Shown here: piece by piece, positions 6,881 through 14,513 of the stretch
Position numbering within the stretch: position 1 is the stretch's first letter
Layout: each line of letters opens with the position of its first letter
Source: Clostridia bacterium
GTDB taxonomy: Bacteria; Bacillota; Clostridia; Oscillospirales; CAG-272
Assembly: GCA_017473865.1 (NCBI GenBank)
Contig: JAFUJB010000005.1
Span: forward strand, 1-45,849
Reading direction: 5' to 3'
Length of the DNA stretch: 45,849 nt
Notes under the pieces: model-generated
What the model saw: the letters and a program-made list of their open reading frames with translations, nothing else
Told to the model about the DNA's origin: nothing
Database searches by the model: none
Program-made: the position numbers and the translations under genes

Positions 6881-8671
6881 ATGAAAATCACAAAAGATAT
6901 AAAATACGTCGGAGTGAACGACCACAAAATTGACCTGTTTGAAGGTCAGTACGACGTTCCGAACGGAATGGCTTATAACTCCTACGTTATTATGGACGAC
7001 AAGATCGCCGTTATGGATACGGTGGACGGCTCATTCACACACGAATGGCTTGACAATCTGCAGTCCACACTCGGCAACAAAGCGCCCGACTATCTCGTTG
7101 TACAGCACATGGAACCCGACCACTCGGCAAACATAATGAACTTTGTAAAAACTTATCCCGATGCAAAAATCGTGTCGTCGGCAAAGGCTTTTGCAATGAT
7201 GAAAAACTTTTTCGGTACGGATTTCCCCGAAAAACAGATCGTTGTCGGCGAGGGAGACACACTTTCACTCGGAAAACACGTTTTAACCTTCGTTACAGCG
7301 CCTATGGTGCACTGGCCTGAAGTTATCGTAACGTACGACAGCTATGATAAAGTACTGTTCTCTGCTGACGGCTTCGGAAAATTCGGCGCTCTTGACGTTG
7401 AAGAGGACTGGGCTTGCGAGGCAAGAAGATACTATATCGGCATTGTCGGCAAGTACGGCGCACAGGTACAAAACCTGCTTAAGAAAGCGTCTGGACTTGA
7501 TATTGAAATAATATGCCCCCTTCACGGTCCCGTTTTAACGGAAAATCTCGGATACTATATTGACCTCTACAACACCTGGTCAAGCTATCAGCCCGAAGAA
7601 GAAGGCATTGTAATCGCGTATACCTCGGTCTACGGCAACACCAAAAAAGCCGTATTGAAGCTGGCTGAAGCCCTTAAGGCAAACGGCTGTCCCAAGGTAG
7701 TAGTAAACGACCTCGCAAGATGCGATATGGCGGAAGCTGTCGAAGACGCTTTCCGTTACAGCAAGCTGGTACTTGCAACAACCACCTATAACGCGGAAAT
7801 ATTCCCCTTTATGCGCGAATTTATCAACCACCTTACAGAGCGTAATTTCAGCAACCGTACGGTAGCGTTTATCGAAAACGGAAGCTGGGCTCCCCTCGCC
7901 GCAAAGGTAATGAAGGGTATGCTCGAAAAGTGTAAAAATCTTACCTATACCGACACTACGGTAAAAATCTTGTCGGCTCTCAACGAAGAAAGCCAAGCAC
8001 AGCTCGACTCTCTCGTTGGCGAACTCTGCAAAGAATATATCGCTCAAAAAGGTGAAGACGTAAACAAAAACGATACGAACGTACTTTTTAATATCGGCTA
8101 CGGCCTCTACGTCGTAACGTCAAACGACGGCAAAAAAGATAACGGACTTATCGTAAATACGGTAACTCAGGTAACCAGCGTACCCAACAGAATTGCCGTA
8201 ACAATAAACAAAGAAAACTATTCACACCACGTTATTAAGCAGACAGGCAAGATGAATATTAACTGCCTGACAATAGATGCGCCATTCAAGGTGTTTGAGT
8301 CGTTTGGCTTCAGAAGCGGCAGAAACGTCGATAAGTTTGCCGATTGTACGCCTCTCCGCTCGGACAACGGACTGGTCTTCCTTCCCAGATACATTAACTC
8401 GTTTATGTCTCTCAAGGTTGAACAGTACCTCGACCTTGATACTCACGGTATGTTTATCTGCTCGGTAACCGAGTCGAGAAGCTTATCCGACAGAGAAACA
8501 ATGACTTATACGTACTACCAGAACAACGTAAAGCCCAAACCCGTTACCGAGGGTAAAAAAGGCTACGTATGTAGGATATGCGGCTACGTGTACGAGGGTG
8601 ATACGCTCCCCGAAGATATCGTTTGCCCCCTCTGCAAGCACGGCGCATCCGACTTTGAACCTATTGAATAA
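6881..8671 (+). CDS. Flavodiiron protein fused to flavin reductase and rubredoxin domains
   Basis: Cytoplasmic O2 and/or NO reductase carrying its own electron-transfer modules, 596 aa. The diiron metallo-beta-lactamase domain (about 1-245) has all expected ligands: His76, Glu78, Asp80, His81, His144, Asp163 and His215. A flavodoxin domain (about 243-385) begins with the FMN loop TSVYGNTKKA. A flavin-reductase-like domain (about 400-550) follows. A C-terminal rubredoxin module has Cys564, Cys567, Cys582 and Cys585. The last two domains match the layout of the separate high-molecular-weight rubredoxin that partners FprA in acetogens, so this looks like an FprA-Hrb fusion. A GAAGGAG RBS precedes the ATG. 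It heads an operon with desulfoferrodoxin and rubredoxin genes. Confidence 0.93.
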   Translation: MKITKDIKYVGVNDHKIDLFEGQYDVPNGMAYNSYVIMDDKIAVMDTVDGSFTHEWLDNLQSTLGNKAPDYLVVQHMEPDHSANIMNFVKTYPDAKIVSSAKAFAMMKNFFGTDFPEKQIVVGEGDTLSLGKHVLTFVTAPMVHWPEVIVTYDSYDKVLFSADGFGKFGALDVEEDWACEARRYYIGIVGKYGAQVQNLLKKASGLDIEIICPLHGPVLTENLGYYIDLYNTWSSYQPEEEGIVIAYTSVYGNTKKAVLKLAEALKANGCPKVVVNDLARCDMAEAVEDAFRYSKLVLATTTYNAEIFPFMREFINHLTERNFSNRTVAFIENGSWAPLAAKVMKGMLEKCKNLTYTDTTVKILSALNEESQAQLDSLVGELCKEYIAQKGEDVNKNDTNVLFNIGYGLYVVTSNDGKKDNGLIVNTVTQVTSVPNRIAVTINKENYSHHVIKQTGKMNINCLTIDAPFKVFESFGFRSGRNVDKFADCTPLRSDNGLVFLPRYINSFMSLKVEQYLDLDTHGMFICSVTESRSLSDRETMTYTYYQNNVKPKPVTEGKKGYVCRICGYVYEGDTLPEDIVCPLCKHGASDFEPIE

Positions 8672-8707
8672 GAAATATTATTATATAAGGTAAAAGGAGA
8701 AATCTCA

Positions 8708-9088
8708 ATGAAAGACAACAAATTTTACATCTGCGAACACTGCGGAAATATTATCGGTCTTATACACAATGCAGGAGTACCTATGATGTGCTGCGGTCAG
8801 AAAATGACACAAATTATTCCCGGTACGGTTGAAGCAAGTAAAGAAAAACATATTCCCGTAGCTGAGGTTACAGGCAACACAGTAAAGGTTGCTGTCGGCT
8901 CAGTCGAACATCCTATGGCAGAAGAACACCACATTTCTTGGGTTTATCTTGAAACTGACAGAGGCGGTCAGAGAAAAAATCTTGAAGTCGGCAAAGCACC
9001 CGTTGTTGAGTTTGCACTTGCAGACGAGAAGCCTATCGCAGTCTATGCCTACTGTAATCTCCACGGTTTGTGGGTAGCAGAACTGTAA
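8708..9088 (+). CDS. dfx: Desulfoferrodoxin (superoxide reductase)
   Basis: Reduces superoxide to hydrogen peroxide in the cytoplasm without releasing O2. The 126 aa protein has an N-terminal desulforedoxin-type Fe(Cys)4 site (CEHC at 9-12 and the CC pair in MMCCGQKM). It also has a C-terminal catalytic iron domain with the histidines of EHPMAEEHHISWVYL and the Cys-His of CNLHGLW near the end. This is the two-iron type. It starts 36 bp after the flavodiiron gene, with an AAAGGAG RBS, in the same operon. Confidence 0.95.
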   Translation: MKDNKFYICEHCGNIIGLIHNAGVPMMCCGQKMTQIIPGTVEASKEKHIPVAEVTGNTVKVAVGSVEHPMAEEHHISWVYLETDRGGQRKNLEVGKAPVVEFALADEKPIAVYAYCNLHGLWVAEL

Positions 9089-9133
9089 TAACGGTTATAA
9101 TAAGAATAAGTTAATATAAAGGAGAAAAATATT

Positions 9134-9289
9134 ATGGCAAAATACGTATGCGTATGCGGATATGAATATGACGAGGCATTGGGCGAACAGTCCCAGAACG
9201 TTGCTCCCGGTACAAAATGGGAAAACGTTCCCGATGACTTTGCTTGCCCCATCTGCGGCCTCGGCAAAGAAAACTTTACAGAAGAGTAA
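9134..9289 (+). CDS. rub: Rubredoxin with an unusual CxC iron knuckle
   Basis: Small electron carrier of 51 aa, third gene of the oxygen-detoxification operon, probably feeding electrons to its neighbours. Overall it matches rubredoxin closely ([38 protein letters not shown]). The first metal knuckle reads YVCVCGY, with one residue between Cys6 and Cys8 where rubredoxins have two. The second knuckle (Cys38, Cys41) is normal. Compared with C. pasteurianum rubredoxin, exactly one codon is missing. The frame is otherwise intact and GGAGAAAAATATT precedes the ATG, so it is probably a functional variant. Confidence 0.93.
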   Translation: MAKYVCVCGYEYDEALGEQSQNVAPGTKWENVPDDFACPICGLGKENFTEE

Positions 9290-9292
9290 TTT

Positions 9293-9345
9293 TCCAGCTT
9301 TTTTGAAAAAAAGCTGGGCAAAAAACTTCAAATATGGGTCTGCAA
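9293..9345 (+). terminator. Terminator hairpin plus degenerate stop-codon repeat
   Basis: The hairpin at 9293-9317 (arms CCAGCTTTTTT and AAAAAAAGCTGG) begins 3 nt after the rubredoxin stop. It is followed by GGCAAAAAACTTCAAATATG, a degenerate form of the module that follows other genes in this window. Confidence 0.75.
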
Positions 9346-9375
9346 AAGCCGCAATGTTTCTGCATACTCATAAAG

Positions 9376-9452
9376 AAAAGTTTTGAGGGATTCAAAAGGG
9401 CACTTTTGCAAAAGTGTCCTTTTGTCAGGTTTCAGGGTGAAACCCTGACTGT
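9376..9452. repeat. Inverted copy of the dispersed hairpin repeat
   Basis: Reverse complement of the family at 2605-2680 and 23248-23324, with some substitutions. It contains GGGCACTTTTGCAAAAGTGT and CAGGGTGAAACCCTG. Confidence 0.8.
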
Positions 9453-9464
9453 TTGTGCCCTATA

Positions 9465-9496
9465 AAAAAGAGTGTGGTTTTCCACACTCTTTTTAT
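9465..9496. terminator. Terminator between rubredoxin operon and ABC permease
   Basis: AAAGAGTGTGG/CCACACTCTTT stem with an A-run on one side and a T-run on the other, between convergent operons. It slightly overlaps the permease stop at 9493. Confidence 0.8.
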
Positions 9497-10383
9497 TTTT
9501 TCTTATGCAAATTCAGTAATACGTATAAGCCTATCAACACAATCACCGTTGCTCCAAGTATTATAAACATCGTACTCTGCGGTACGAGCTTGTCGAAAAA
9601 GTACATATTGCAGTCGGTCGTATCCTTAAAGCTTTCGATTATCTCTTTAGGATAATTCAGCCTCTCCATTTCGGCAAAGACGCCCTGCATAGCGTGATTT
9701 CTTACAAGCGACGTGCCGTATGTGCCGGGCAGAAATTTGATAACGTCCTGCAAACCTTCGGAAAGCTGTGAAATAGGCATATATGCGCCGCATACAAATC
9801 CGTAAACCGAGCTTACTATCGAGCCTACTGCCGAAATCTGCCCCTGTGTTGACAAAAAGTAGTTGATTATACTGGACAATGCCGTACCCATCATTACAAG
9901 CAAAAATATGTCCGCAATCAGCAGAAGTACGTCGATTACCGACATATACCAGCCTACAAAATATGCGTAAATAAGGCTCATACCAAGGGCAACCATACAT
10001 ACTATGCCCGTCGAAATAAGAGTCGCAAAATAATATCCTAACGCCAGCGTCGTTCTTTTTACCGGAGCGATGGTAAGGTCGTTTATGCTTCCGTTTGCCT
10101 TATCCTGAACCATAAGCATATTCGAGCAAAATGCTACGGTTATGCACGAAACGGCAAGTATCGACGAGATAAGCTGACCTCCGACACAGCCTTTTACCAA
10201 TGCTTCCGCATTTTCAAGTCCCTCCGGAAGTGCGTCAAGAAAAGAACTTTCAAACGTATTTCCAAGGAAAGACATATACAAAACGAGCAGTATCACAGGT
10301 GTTATAAGCGAGGTAAAAAACATCCCCTTATCTTTGAAAAACAGCTTTACGTTTCTTTTTACTACAATACCTAAAGTACTCAT
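9493..10383 (-). CDS. ABC-2 type transporter permease
   Basis: Membrane subunit of an ABC exporter, 296 aa, with six predicted membrane spans. One is near the N-terminus (about 22-40). A large loop follows, then a cluster from about 75 to 205, and a final span near 272-290. The layout is typical of DrrB/ABC-2 permeases. The segment VQDKANGSINDLTIAPVKRT is typical of the cytoplasmic coupling region. The start overlaps the ATPase stop by 4 bp. The substrate is unknown; drug, peptide or lipid export are all possible. Confidence 0.9.
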   Translation of the reverse strand: MSTLGIVVKRNVKLFFKDKGMFFTSLITPVILLVLYMSFLGNTFESSFLDALPEGLENAEALVKGCVGGQLISSILAVSCITVAFCSNMLMVQDKANGSINDLTIAPVKRTTLALGYYFATLISTGIVCMVALGMSLIYAYFVGWYMSVIDVLLLIADIFLLVMMGTALSSIINYFLSTQGQISAVGSIVSSVYGFVCGAYMPISQLSEGLQDVIKFLPGTYGTSLVRNHAMQGVFAEMERLNYPKEIIESFKDTTDCNMYFFDKLVPQSTMFIILGATVIVLIGLYVLLNLHKKK

Positions 10384-11300
10384 TTTTCGTTTCCCCCCTC
10401 AAGCTTTTTGCCCGTCGCCCCAAGAAAGACGTCGTCCATCTTACCCTTTGTTATTTCATAGTCAACAAATATTTCGGGATTTTTGATTATAAGAGACGTC
10501 GCCTCTTTTGTGTTGGGAACGGATATTCTGTAAGCATCTCTTATTTTTTCATAGGGCAGACCGAACGCTTTTACGGTTTCTTCATTTATATTATATATAG
10601 TAACAAAATCACCCGTAAACTTATTTTTCAGTTCATGCGGAGTACCCTCGGCAACAATCTTGCCGCTGTCGAGAATTACAACGTAATCCGCATCCGCCGC
10701 TTCTTCCATATAGTGAGTAGTAAGAAAAACGGTCATATTTTTTTGCTCTCGCAGGCTTGAAATAACGTTCCAAAGCATAGTTCTCGTCTGCGGGTCAAGT
10801 CCTGTTGTCGGTTCGTCGAGCACAAGTATCTTCGGTTCGTGAAGCAGGGCTCTTGCTATATCAATCCTTCTTCTCTGACCGCCCGACAGCTTGCCTACGG
10901 TTCTTTTCAAAAGGTCTTTGAAATCAAGTAAGCTTGAAAGCTCTTCAAGCTTTTTTTCAAACGCCTTGCCCGTTATGCCGTACAGACCGGCTCTGTGTTC
11001 GAGGTTGTCTCTTACAGTCAGCGCCTTGTCAAGCAGCGACGACTGAAAGACAACTCCGAGAAATGATTTTATGCCATCAACCTCTTTATCAAGGTCCAAT
11101 CCGTCTATATTGATATTCCCGCCGTCCTTTGAAAGCTGACCGCACATAATATTTATTGTGGTTGATTTACCTGCACCGTTAACTCCCAAAAACGCAAAAA
11201 GCTCGCCGCGCTTAACCTTGAAAGAAATGTCCTGCACCGCTTTTACGTCGCCAAAAGACTTGGATAGATTTGATATTTCTATTACATTTTCAGTCTTCAT
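10380..11300 (-). CDS. ABC transporter ATP-binding protein (DrrA-like)
   Basis: ATPase that drives the adjacent ABC-2 permease, 306 aa. Walker A is GVNGAGKS (39-46), the signature is LSGGQ (138-142), Walker B is ILVLDE (158-163) and the switch histidine is His196. The C-terminal extension of about 80 residues resembles that of DrrA/CcmA-like drug-export ATPases. The gene overlaps both neighbours by 4 bp (ATGA), so regulator, ATPase and permease are translationally coupled. Confidence 0.93.
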   Translation of the reverse strand: MKTENVIEISNLSKSFGDVKAVQDISFKVKRGELFAFLGVNGAGKSTTINIMCGQLSKDGGNINIDGLDLDKEVDGIKSFLGVVFQSSLLDKALTVRDNLEHRAGLYGITGKAFEKKLEELSSLLDFKDLLKRTVGKLSGGQRRRIDIARALLHEPKILVLDEPTTGLDPQTRTMLWNVISSLREQKNMTVFLTTHYMEEAADADYVVILDSGKIVAEGTPHELKNKFTGDFVTIYNINEETVKAFGLPYEKIRDAYRISVPNTKEATSLIIKNPEIFVDYEITKGKMDDVFLGATGKKLEGGNEK

Positions 11301-11518
11301 AAGATGCCTCCGTCTACGTCACTTTTGAATATACGTTCAATAAAATCGTGTTGCTTACTTTTTGGCAGTATCGCAAGTCCCCTTTTCTTGTCGCCGAGAA
11401 CAAGTATCTCGTCGCCGGGATTCAGTTCAAACATTTCTCGCGCTTCTTTTGGTATAACAAACTGACCTTTTTCGCCAATTTTCACCATCCAAGCGTATTT
11501 TCCTCCCATACACTCCAT
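11297..11518 (-). CDS. AbrB/SpoVT-type transcriptional regulator
   Basis: DNA-binding protein of 73 aa with the swapped-hairpin AbrB fold: MVKIGEKGQFVIPKEAREMF and NPGDEILVLGD (about 11-45). The ATG at 11518 is preceded by GGGAGAAAAAT. Upstream in-frame codons lie in the promoter/operator region and are not used. First gene of the ABC exporter operon. The promoter at 11553-11581 carries a 16 bp perfect palindrome over its -10 box, so autorepression is likely (inference). Confidence 0.88.
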   Translation of the reverse strand: MECMGGKYAWMVKIGEKGQFVIPKEAREMFELNPGDEILVLGDKKRGLAILPKSKQHDFIERIFKSDVDGGIL

Positions 11519-11534
11519 ATTTTTCTCCCTTTTT

Positions 11535-11559
11535 GTATGATTAGTATGATTAATCATAC
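11535..11559. promoter_or_regulatory. Candidate operator of the AbrB-like regulator
   Basis: GTATGATTAATCATAC (11544-11559) is a perfect palindrome. An extra GTATGATTA half lies directly adjacent at 11535-11543. It covers the -10 box of the operon promoter. Confidence 0.6.
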
Positions 11560-11581
11560 CACTTTTATTTAAAAAAGTCAA
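11553..11581 (-). promoter_or_regulatory. Predicted sigma-A promoter of the AbrB/ABC operon
   Basis: On the minus strand, TTGACT (11581-11576) and TATGAT (11558-11553) with a 17 bp spacer. Confidence 0.75.
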
Positions 11582-11602
11582 GATAATTTTGACAGATAGC
11601 TA

Positions 11603-11631
11603 TTGTTTTATAGTCTTGAAAGTGCTATAAT
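11603..11631 (+). promoter_or_regulatory. Predicted promoter of the DUF4317 operon
   Basis: TTGTTT (11603-11608) and TATAAT (11626-11631) with a 17 bp spacer. Confidence 0.6.
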
Positions 11632-11664
11632 TTTTCTATACAAAAAACAATACGGAGAATAATC

Positions 11665-12792
11665 ATGACCGAAAAGGATTTAAGGGAGATAAGAAGACGC
11701 TTTCGTCCCGACAAAAACAACATAACCAACATAGTTGGCTGTATCGTCAACTCTGAAAAAAATATAATTGCAAACTTTAACCAGCCTCTCGCGACTACGT
11801 CTACAGAGGAGAGCGAAAAGCTTCTTTCAGTTATGAAAAAAACGCTTTCGGGCACACTCGGCACAAACCTTCTTTCGATGGACTTCAGCACAAAACAGGT
11901 TGAATCGGGCGAAGAACACGGACTTCTTATGAAGCTACGCTCGTCCTGTTTGAAGGACAAAGAAGCACTTGACAGCTTTTATCAGAAGGTTATATCAAGC
12001 GTAAAATTTGACGGCGGGTTTGCCATACTTCTGGCGTATGACGTATACGACGTGTTTACCTATTCCGAAAGCGGCTCGAAAGACGACGTATCCGCCCAGA
12101 TGTTCCCTTACATAATTTGCAGTATTTGTCCCATTAAACCGCTTAATACGGGACTTTATTACCGTAATGATGACAACCTTTTCCGTTCCGTTTCGGTGCA
12201 GACTCTGCTCTGTTCAACACAGCTCGGATTTATGTTTCCAAGCTTTGACAACCGCGCGGCTAACATATACAGCGCGCTTTATTATACGCGCGATATTTCA
12301 AATATCCATCCTCAGTTTATTGAAAACGTTTTTAATGTAAATCTGCCTATGTCGGCAACCGAACAGAAACAAAATTTCGGAAGCTGTCTGAAAGATACAC
12401 TTTCTACCGAATGCGATTTCGAGGTAGTTAAGACCGTTCACGAACAGGTCGCAGAAATGATAGAAGAACACAAAAACTCAAAAGACGACGAGCCCCTTTC
12501 TCTATCGAAGGAAACGCTGAAAACGGTTCTTCAGTACTGCGGAGTTGACCAAGAAAAAGTGGACAGCTTCGGTGATAAATTTGACGAACAGTTCGGCAAA
12601 AATGCAGAAATTGTTCCCAAGAGCATCGTCGACGTAAACAAGTTCCGCCTTGAAACTGCAGACGTATCCATAAAAGTCAATCCCGAAAGAAAAGACCTTG
12701 TTTCAACTCAGGTCATTAACGGCGTAAAATATATTATGATACGCGCCGAAGGCGGTGTCGAGGTTAACGGAATCGACATTGAGATTAAATAA
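11665..12792 (+). CDS. DUF4317 family protein
   Basis: A 375 aa cytoplasmic protein of a Clostridia-typical family with no established function. The opening segment (LREIRRRFRPDKNNITNIVG) and the start of the following region (YVNSEKNII-type, here CIVNSEKNIIANF) are what I recognise. There is no signal peptide, membrane span or catalytic motif. It is the first gene of a plus-strand group with an RlmA-like methyltransferase (23 bp gap) and an ECF S component. A CGGAG RBS precedes the ATG. The family assignment is from memory of the sequence pattern. Confidence 0.8.
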   Translation: MTEKDLREIRRRFRPDKNNITNIVGCIVNSEKNIIANFNQPLATTSTEESEKLLSVMKKTLSGTLGTNLLSMDFSTKQVESGEEHGLLMKLRSSCLKDKEALDSFYQKVISSVKFDGGFAILLAYDVYDVFTYSESGSKDDVSAQMFPYIICSICPIKPLNTGLYYRNDDNLFRSVSVQTLLCSTQLGFMFPSFDNRAANIYSALYYTRDISNIHPQFIENVFNVNLPMSATEQKQNFGSCLKDTLSTECDFEVVKTVHEQVAEMIEEHKNSKDDEPLSLSKETLKTVLQYCGVDQEKVDSFGDKFDEQFGKNAEIVPKSIVDVNKFRLETADVSIKVNPERKDLVSTQVINGVKYIMIRAEGGVEVNGIDIEIK

Positions 12793-12815
12793 TTTATACA
12801 AAAAAAGGAAATAAT

Positions 12816-13607
12816 ATGCAAAACCAAACAGTTTTTTGCTGTCCTGTCTGCAGGGCGGCATTGCAAGAAACGGAAAAGGGATTTTTGTGTATATCGAACC
12901 ATAACTTTGACAAAGCAAAACAGGGCTACGTTAATCTTCTTATGTCAAACAAGCAAGGCACACACGGCGACGACAGGCTTATGGTCGAAGCCAGACAGTC
13001 TTTTCTTGACAAAGGCTATTATTCGCCTATGCGAACTGCGGTAAATGAAGTTTTGGGAAGAAACAATACAGTTGTTGACGCCGGTTGCGGCGAGGGCTAC
13101 TATACAAGCCTTTTTGCCGAAAATAACACCGTTTTCGGCATCGACGTTTCCAAAGAAGCGTTAAAAAAAGCTTCAAGAAGGTGCAAAAACGCCTCGTTTG
13201 CCGTCGCAAGTATTTACGATATGCCTGTTTTAAACGAATCGGTCGACGCTGTAATAAATATTTTTGCCCCCGACAGTCCGTCGGAATATTTGCGAATTCT
13301 TAAAGAAAACGGCAGACTTATTACGGTTACACCTATGGAAAATCACCTTATGGAGCTGAAAAGCGCCGTATACGATAACCCTTACAAAAACCCCTACGTC
13401 TCCCCCGAAAAGAACGGATTTACCATCTTATCGTCAAGAGAAATAAAGTTTAAAATTACCCTCGACTGTAATGAAGACATAATCTCTCTTTTTAAAATGA
13501 CTCCATATTATTACAACACATCGCCATCGGACAAACAAAAGCTCGAAAGAATTGACACCCTTACAACAAGGGTCGAGTTTCTTATAACGGAATATAAAAA
13601 GAACTAA
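12816..13607 (+). CDS. rlmA: RlmA-type 23S rRNA (guanine-N1) methyltransferase
   Basis: Predicted SAM-dependent methyltransferase acting on a hairpin guanine of 23S rRNA, 263 aa. An N-terminal zinc-binding segment (CCPVC, then CISNHNFDKAKQGYVNLL) is diagnostic for the RlmA group. The SAM-binding Rossmann motif is VVDAGCGEGYYTS (about 86-98). It may contribute intrinsic tolerance to ribosome-targeting compounds as in other RlmA proteins, but I cannot judge which guanine is modified. Confidence 0.88.
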   Translation: MQNQTVFCCPVCRAALQETEKGFLCISNHNFDKAKQGYVNLLMSNKQGTHGDDRLMVEARQSFLDKGYYSPMRTAVNEVLGRNNTVVDAGCGEGYYTSLFAENNTVFGIDVSKEALKKASRRCKNASFAVASIYDMPVLNESVDAVINIFAPDSPSEYLRILKENGRLITVTPMENHLMELKSAVYDNPYKNPYVSPEKNGFTILSSREIKFKITLDCNEDIISLFKMTPYYYNTSPSDKQKLERIDTLTTRVEFLITEYKKN

Positions 13608-13630
13608 ATTTAAAAAAAGCGGTGATAAAA

Positions 13631-14164
13631 ATGAAAAAAGGCATAACCATCAAAAAAGTCGTATATACCGCACTTTTTGCGGCACTTGTGTTTGTGTGTA
13701 CGGTAGTAATACATATACACATTCCCGCACCGGGCGCTACGGGGTACATCAATTTCGGTGATTGCGCGGTAATTGTATGCGGATTATTGCTTGGACCAAT
13801 ATACGGCGGTCTGGCAGCAGGTTTAGGCTCTGCAATGGCTGACGCATTATACGGTCATTGGCTCTACGTCCCTGCCACTTTTATAATCAAAATGCTTATG
13901 GCTGTGTGCGCATATTATGTGTACAGCGCCCTCTGCAAAGAGAAAGACAGCTATAAGATTATACCGTTGACCATATCAAGTATTGTTGCTGAATGTATTA
14001 TGGTAGGCGGCTATCTTCTGTACGAAACGTTTCTCTATACGTTTGCCACAGCATTACTCGGCTTTTTGCCCAACTGTATGCAGGGTATTTCGGGTGTCCT
14101 GCTAGCCATATTGATTATGCAGATTATGAAAAAAACCAAACTCACCGATTTGATAAAGTTATAA
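13631..14164 (+). CDS. ECF transporter S component (substrate-binding membrane subunit)
   Basis: Vitamin or precursor uptake subunit of 177 aa with five to six membrane spans, which would dock to a shared energising EcfA/A'/T module encoded elsewhere. The segment GYINFGDCAVIVCGLLLGP and the following glycine-rich GGLAAGLGSAMAD are typical of the PF07155-like ECF S family. The substrate cannot be told from sequence. A GTG at 13622 is in frame but is part of the GCGGTGAT ribosome binding site, so the ATG at 13631 is preferred. Confidence 0.85.
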   Translation: MKKGITIKKVVYTALFAALVFVCTVVIHIHIPAPGATGYINFGDCAVIVCGLLLGPIYGGLAAGLGSAMADALYGHWLYVPATFIIKMLMAVCAYYVYSALCKEKDSYKIIPLTISSIVAECIMVGGYLLYETFLYTFATALLGFLPNCMQGISGVLLAILIMQIMKKTKLTDLIKL

Positions 14165-14170
14165 AAAACA

Positions 14171-14198
14171 GCTCACACGAACTCGTGTGAGCTTTTTT
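14171..14198 (+). terminator. Terminator after the ECF S component gene
   Basis: A perfect stem (GCTCACACGA/TCGTGTGAGC) is followed by a run of T. Confidence 0.85.
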
Positions 14199-14229
14199 GT
14201 ATTAACCAAACAATAAATTATATGTGCGA

Positions 14230-14513
14230 GCCAAGGATGTGGGGCGGCGGGGCGAAAACTTCGGCGTGTAGGGGTTCCCCGAAACGCACGGAGTAAGTTT
14301 TGGGGGGTCGCGCAAGAGGGAGCCGAGAAAGAAAACGCTTCCGAACCCACACAAAAGGGCACTTTTGAAAAAGTGCCCTTTTGAATCCTCAAAAACTTTT
14401 CATAACGGGGCGTCGAGGACGTCGCCCCCTACAAATTAGGCAATATTGCCTCTGCAAACCCATAGGTCGTGCGGCGTTGCCGCCTTTGCCCCACTTTTTT
14501 ACAAAAAAGTGGG
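14230..14513 (-). repeat. Modular repeat cluster downstream of the helicase gene
   Basis: Contains a partial copy of the 1-64 block (14268-14308), a partial copy of the dispersed hairpin repeat (14346-14401) and the GGGGCGTCGAGGACGTCGCC hairpin with CCCTAC (about 14406-14431). It then has AGGCAATATTGCCT (about 14437-14451) and a final hairpin at 14490-14513 (CCCACTTTTTT/AAAAAAGTGGG). The last hairpin contains the helicase stop codon in its loop. Confidence 0.8.
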
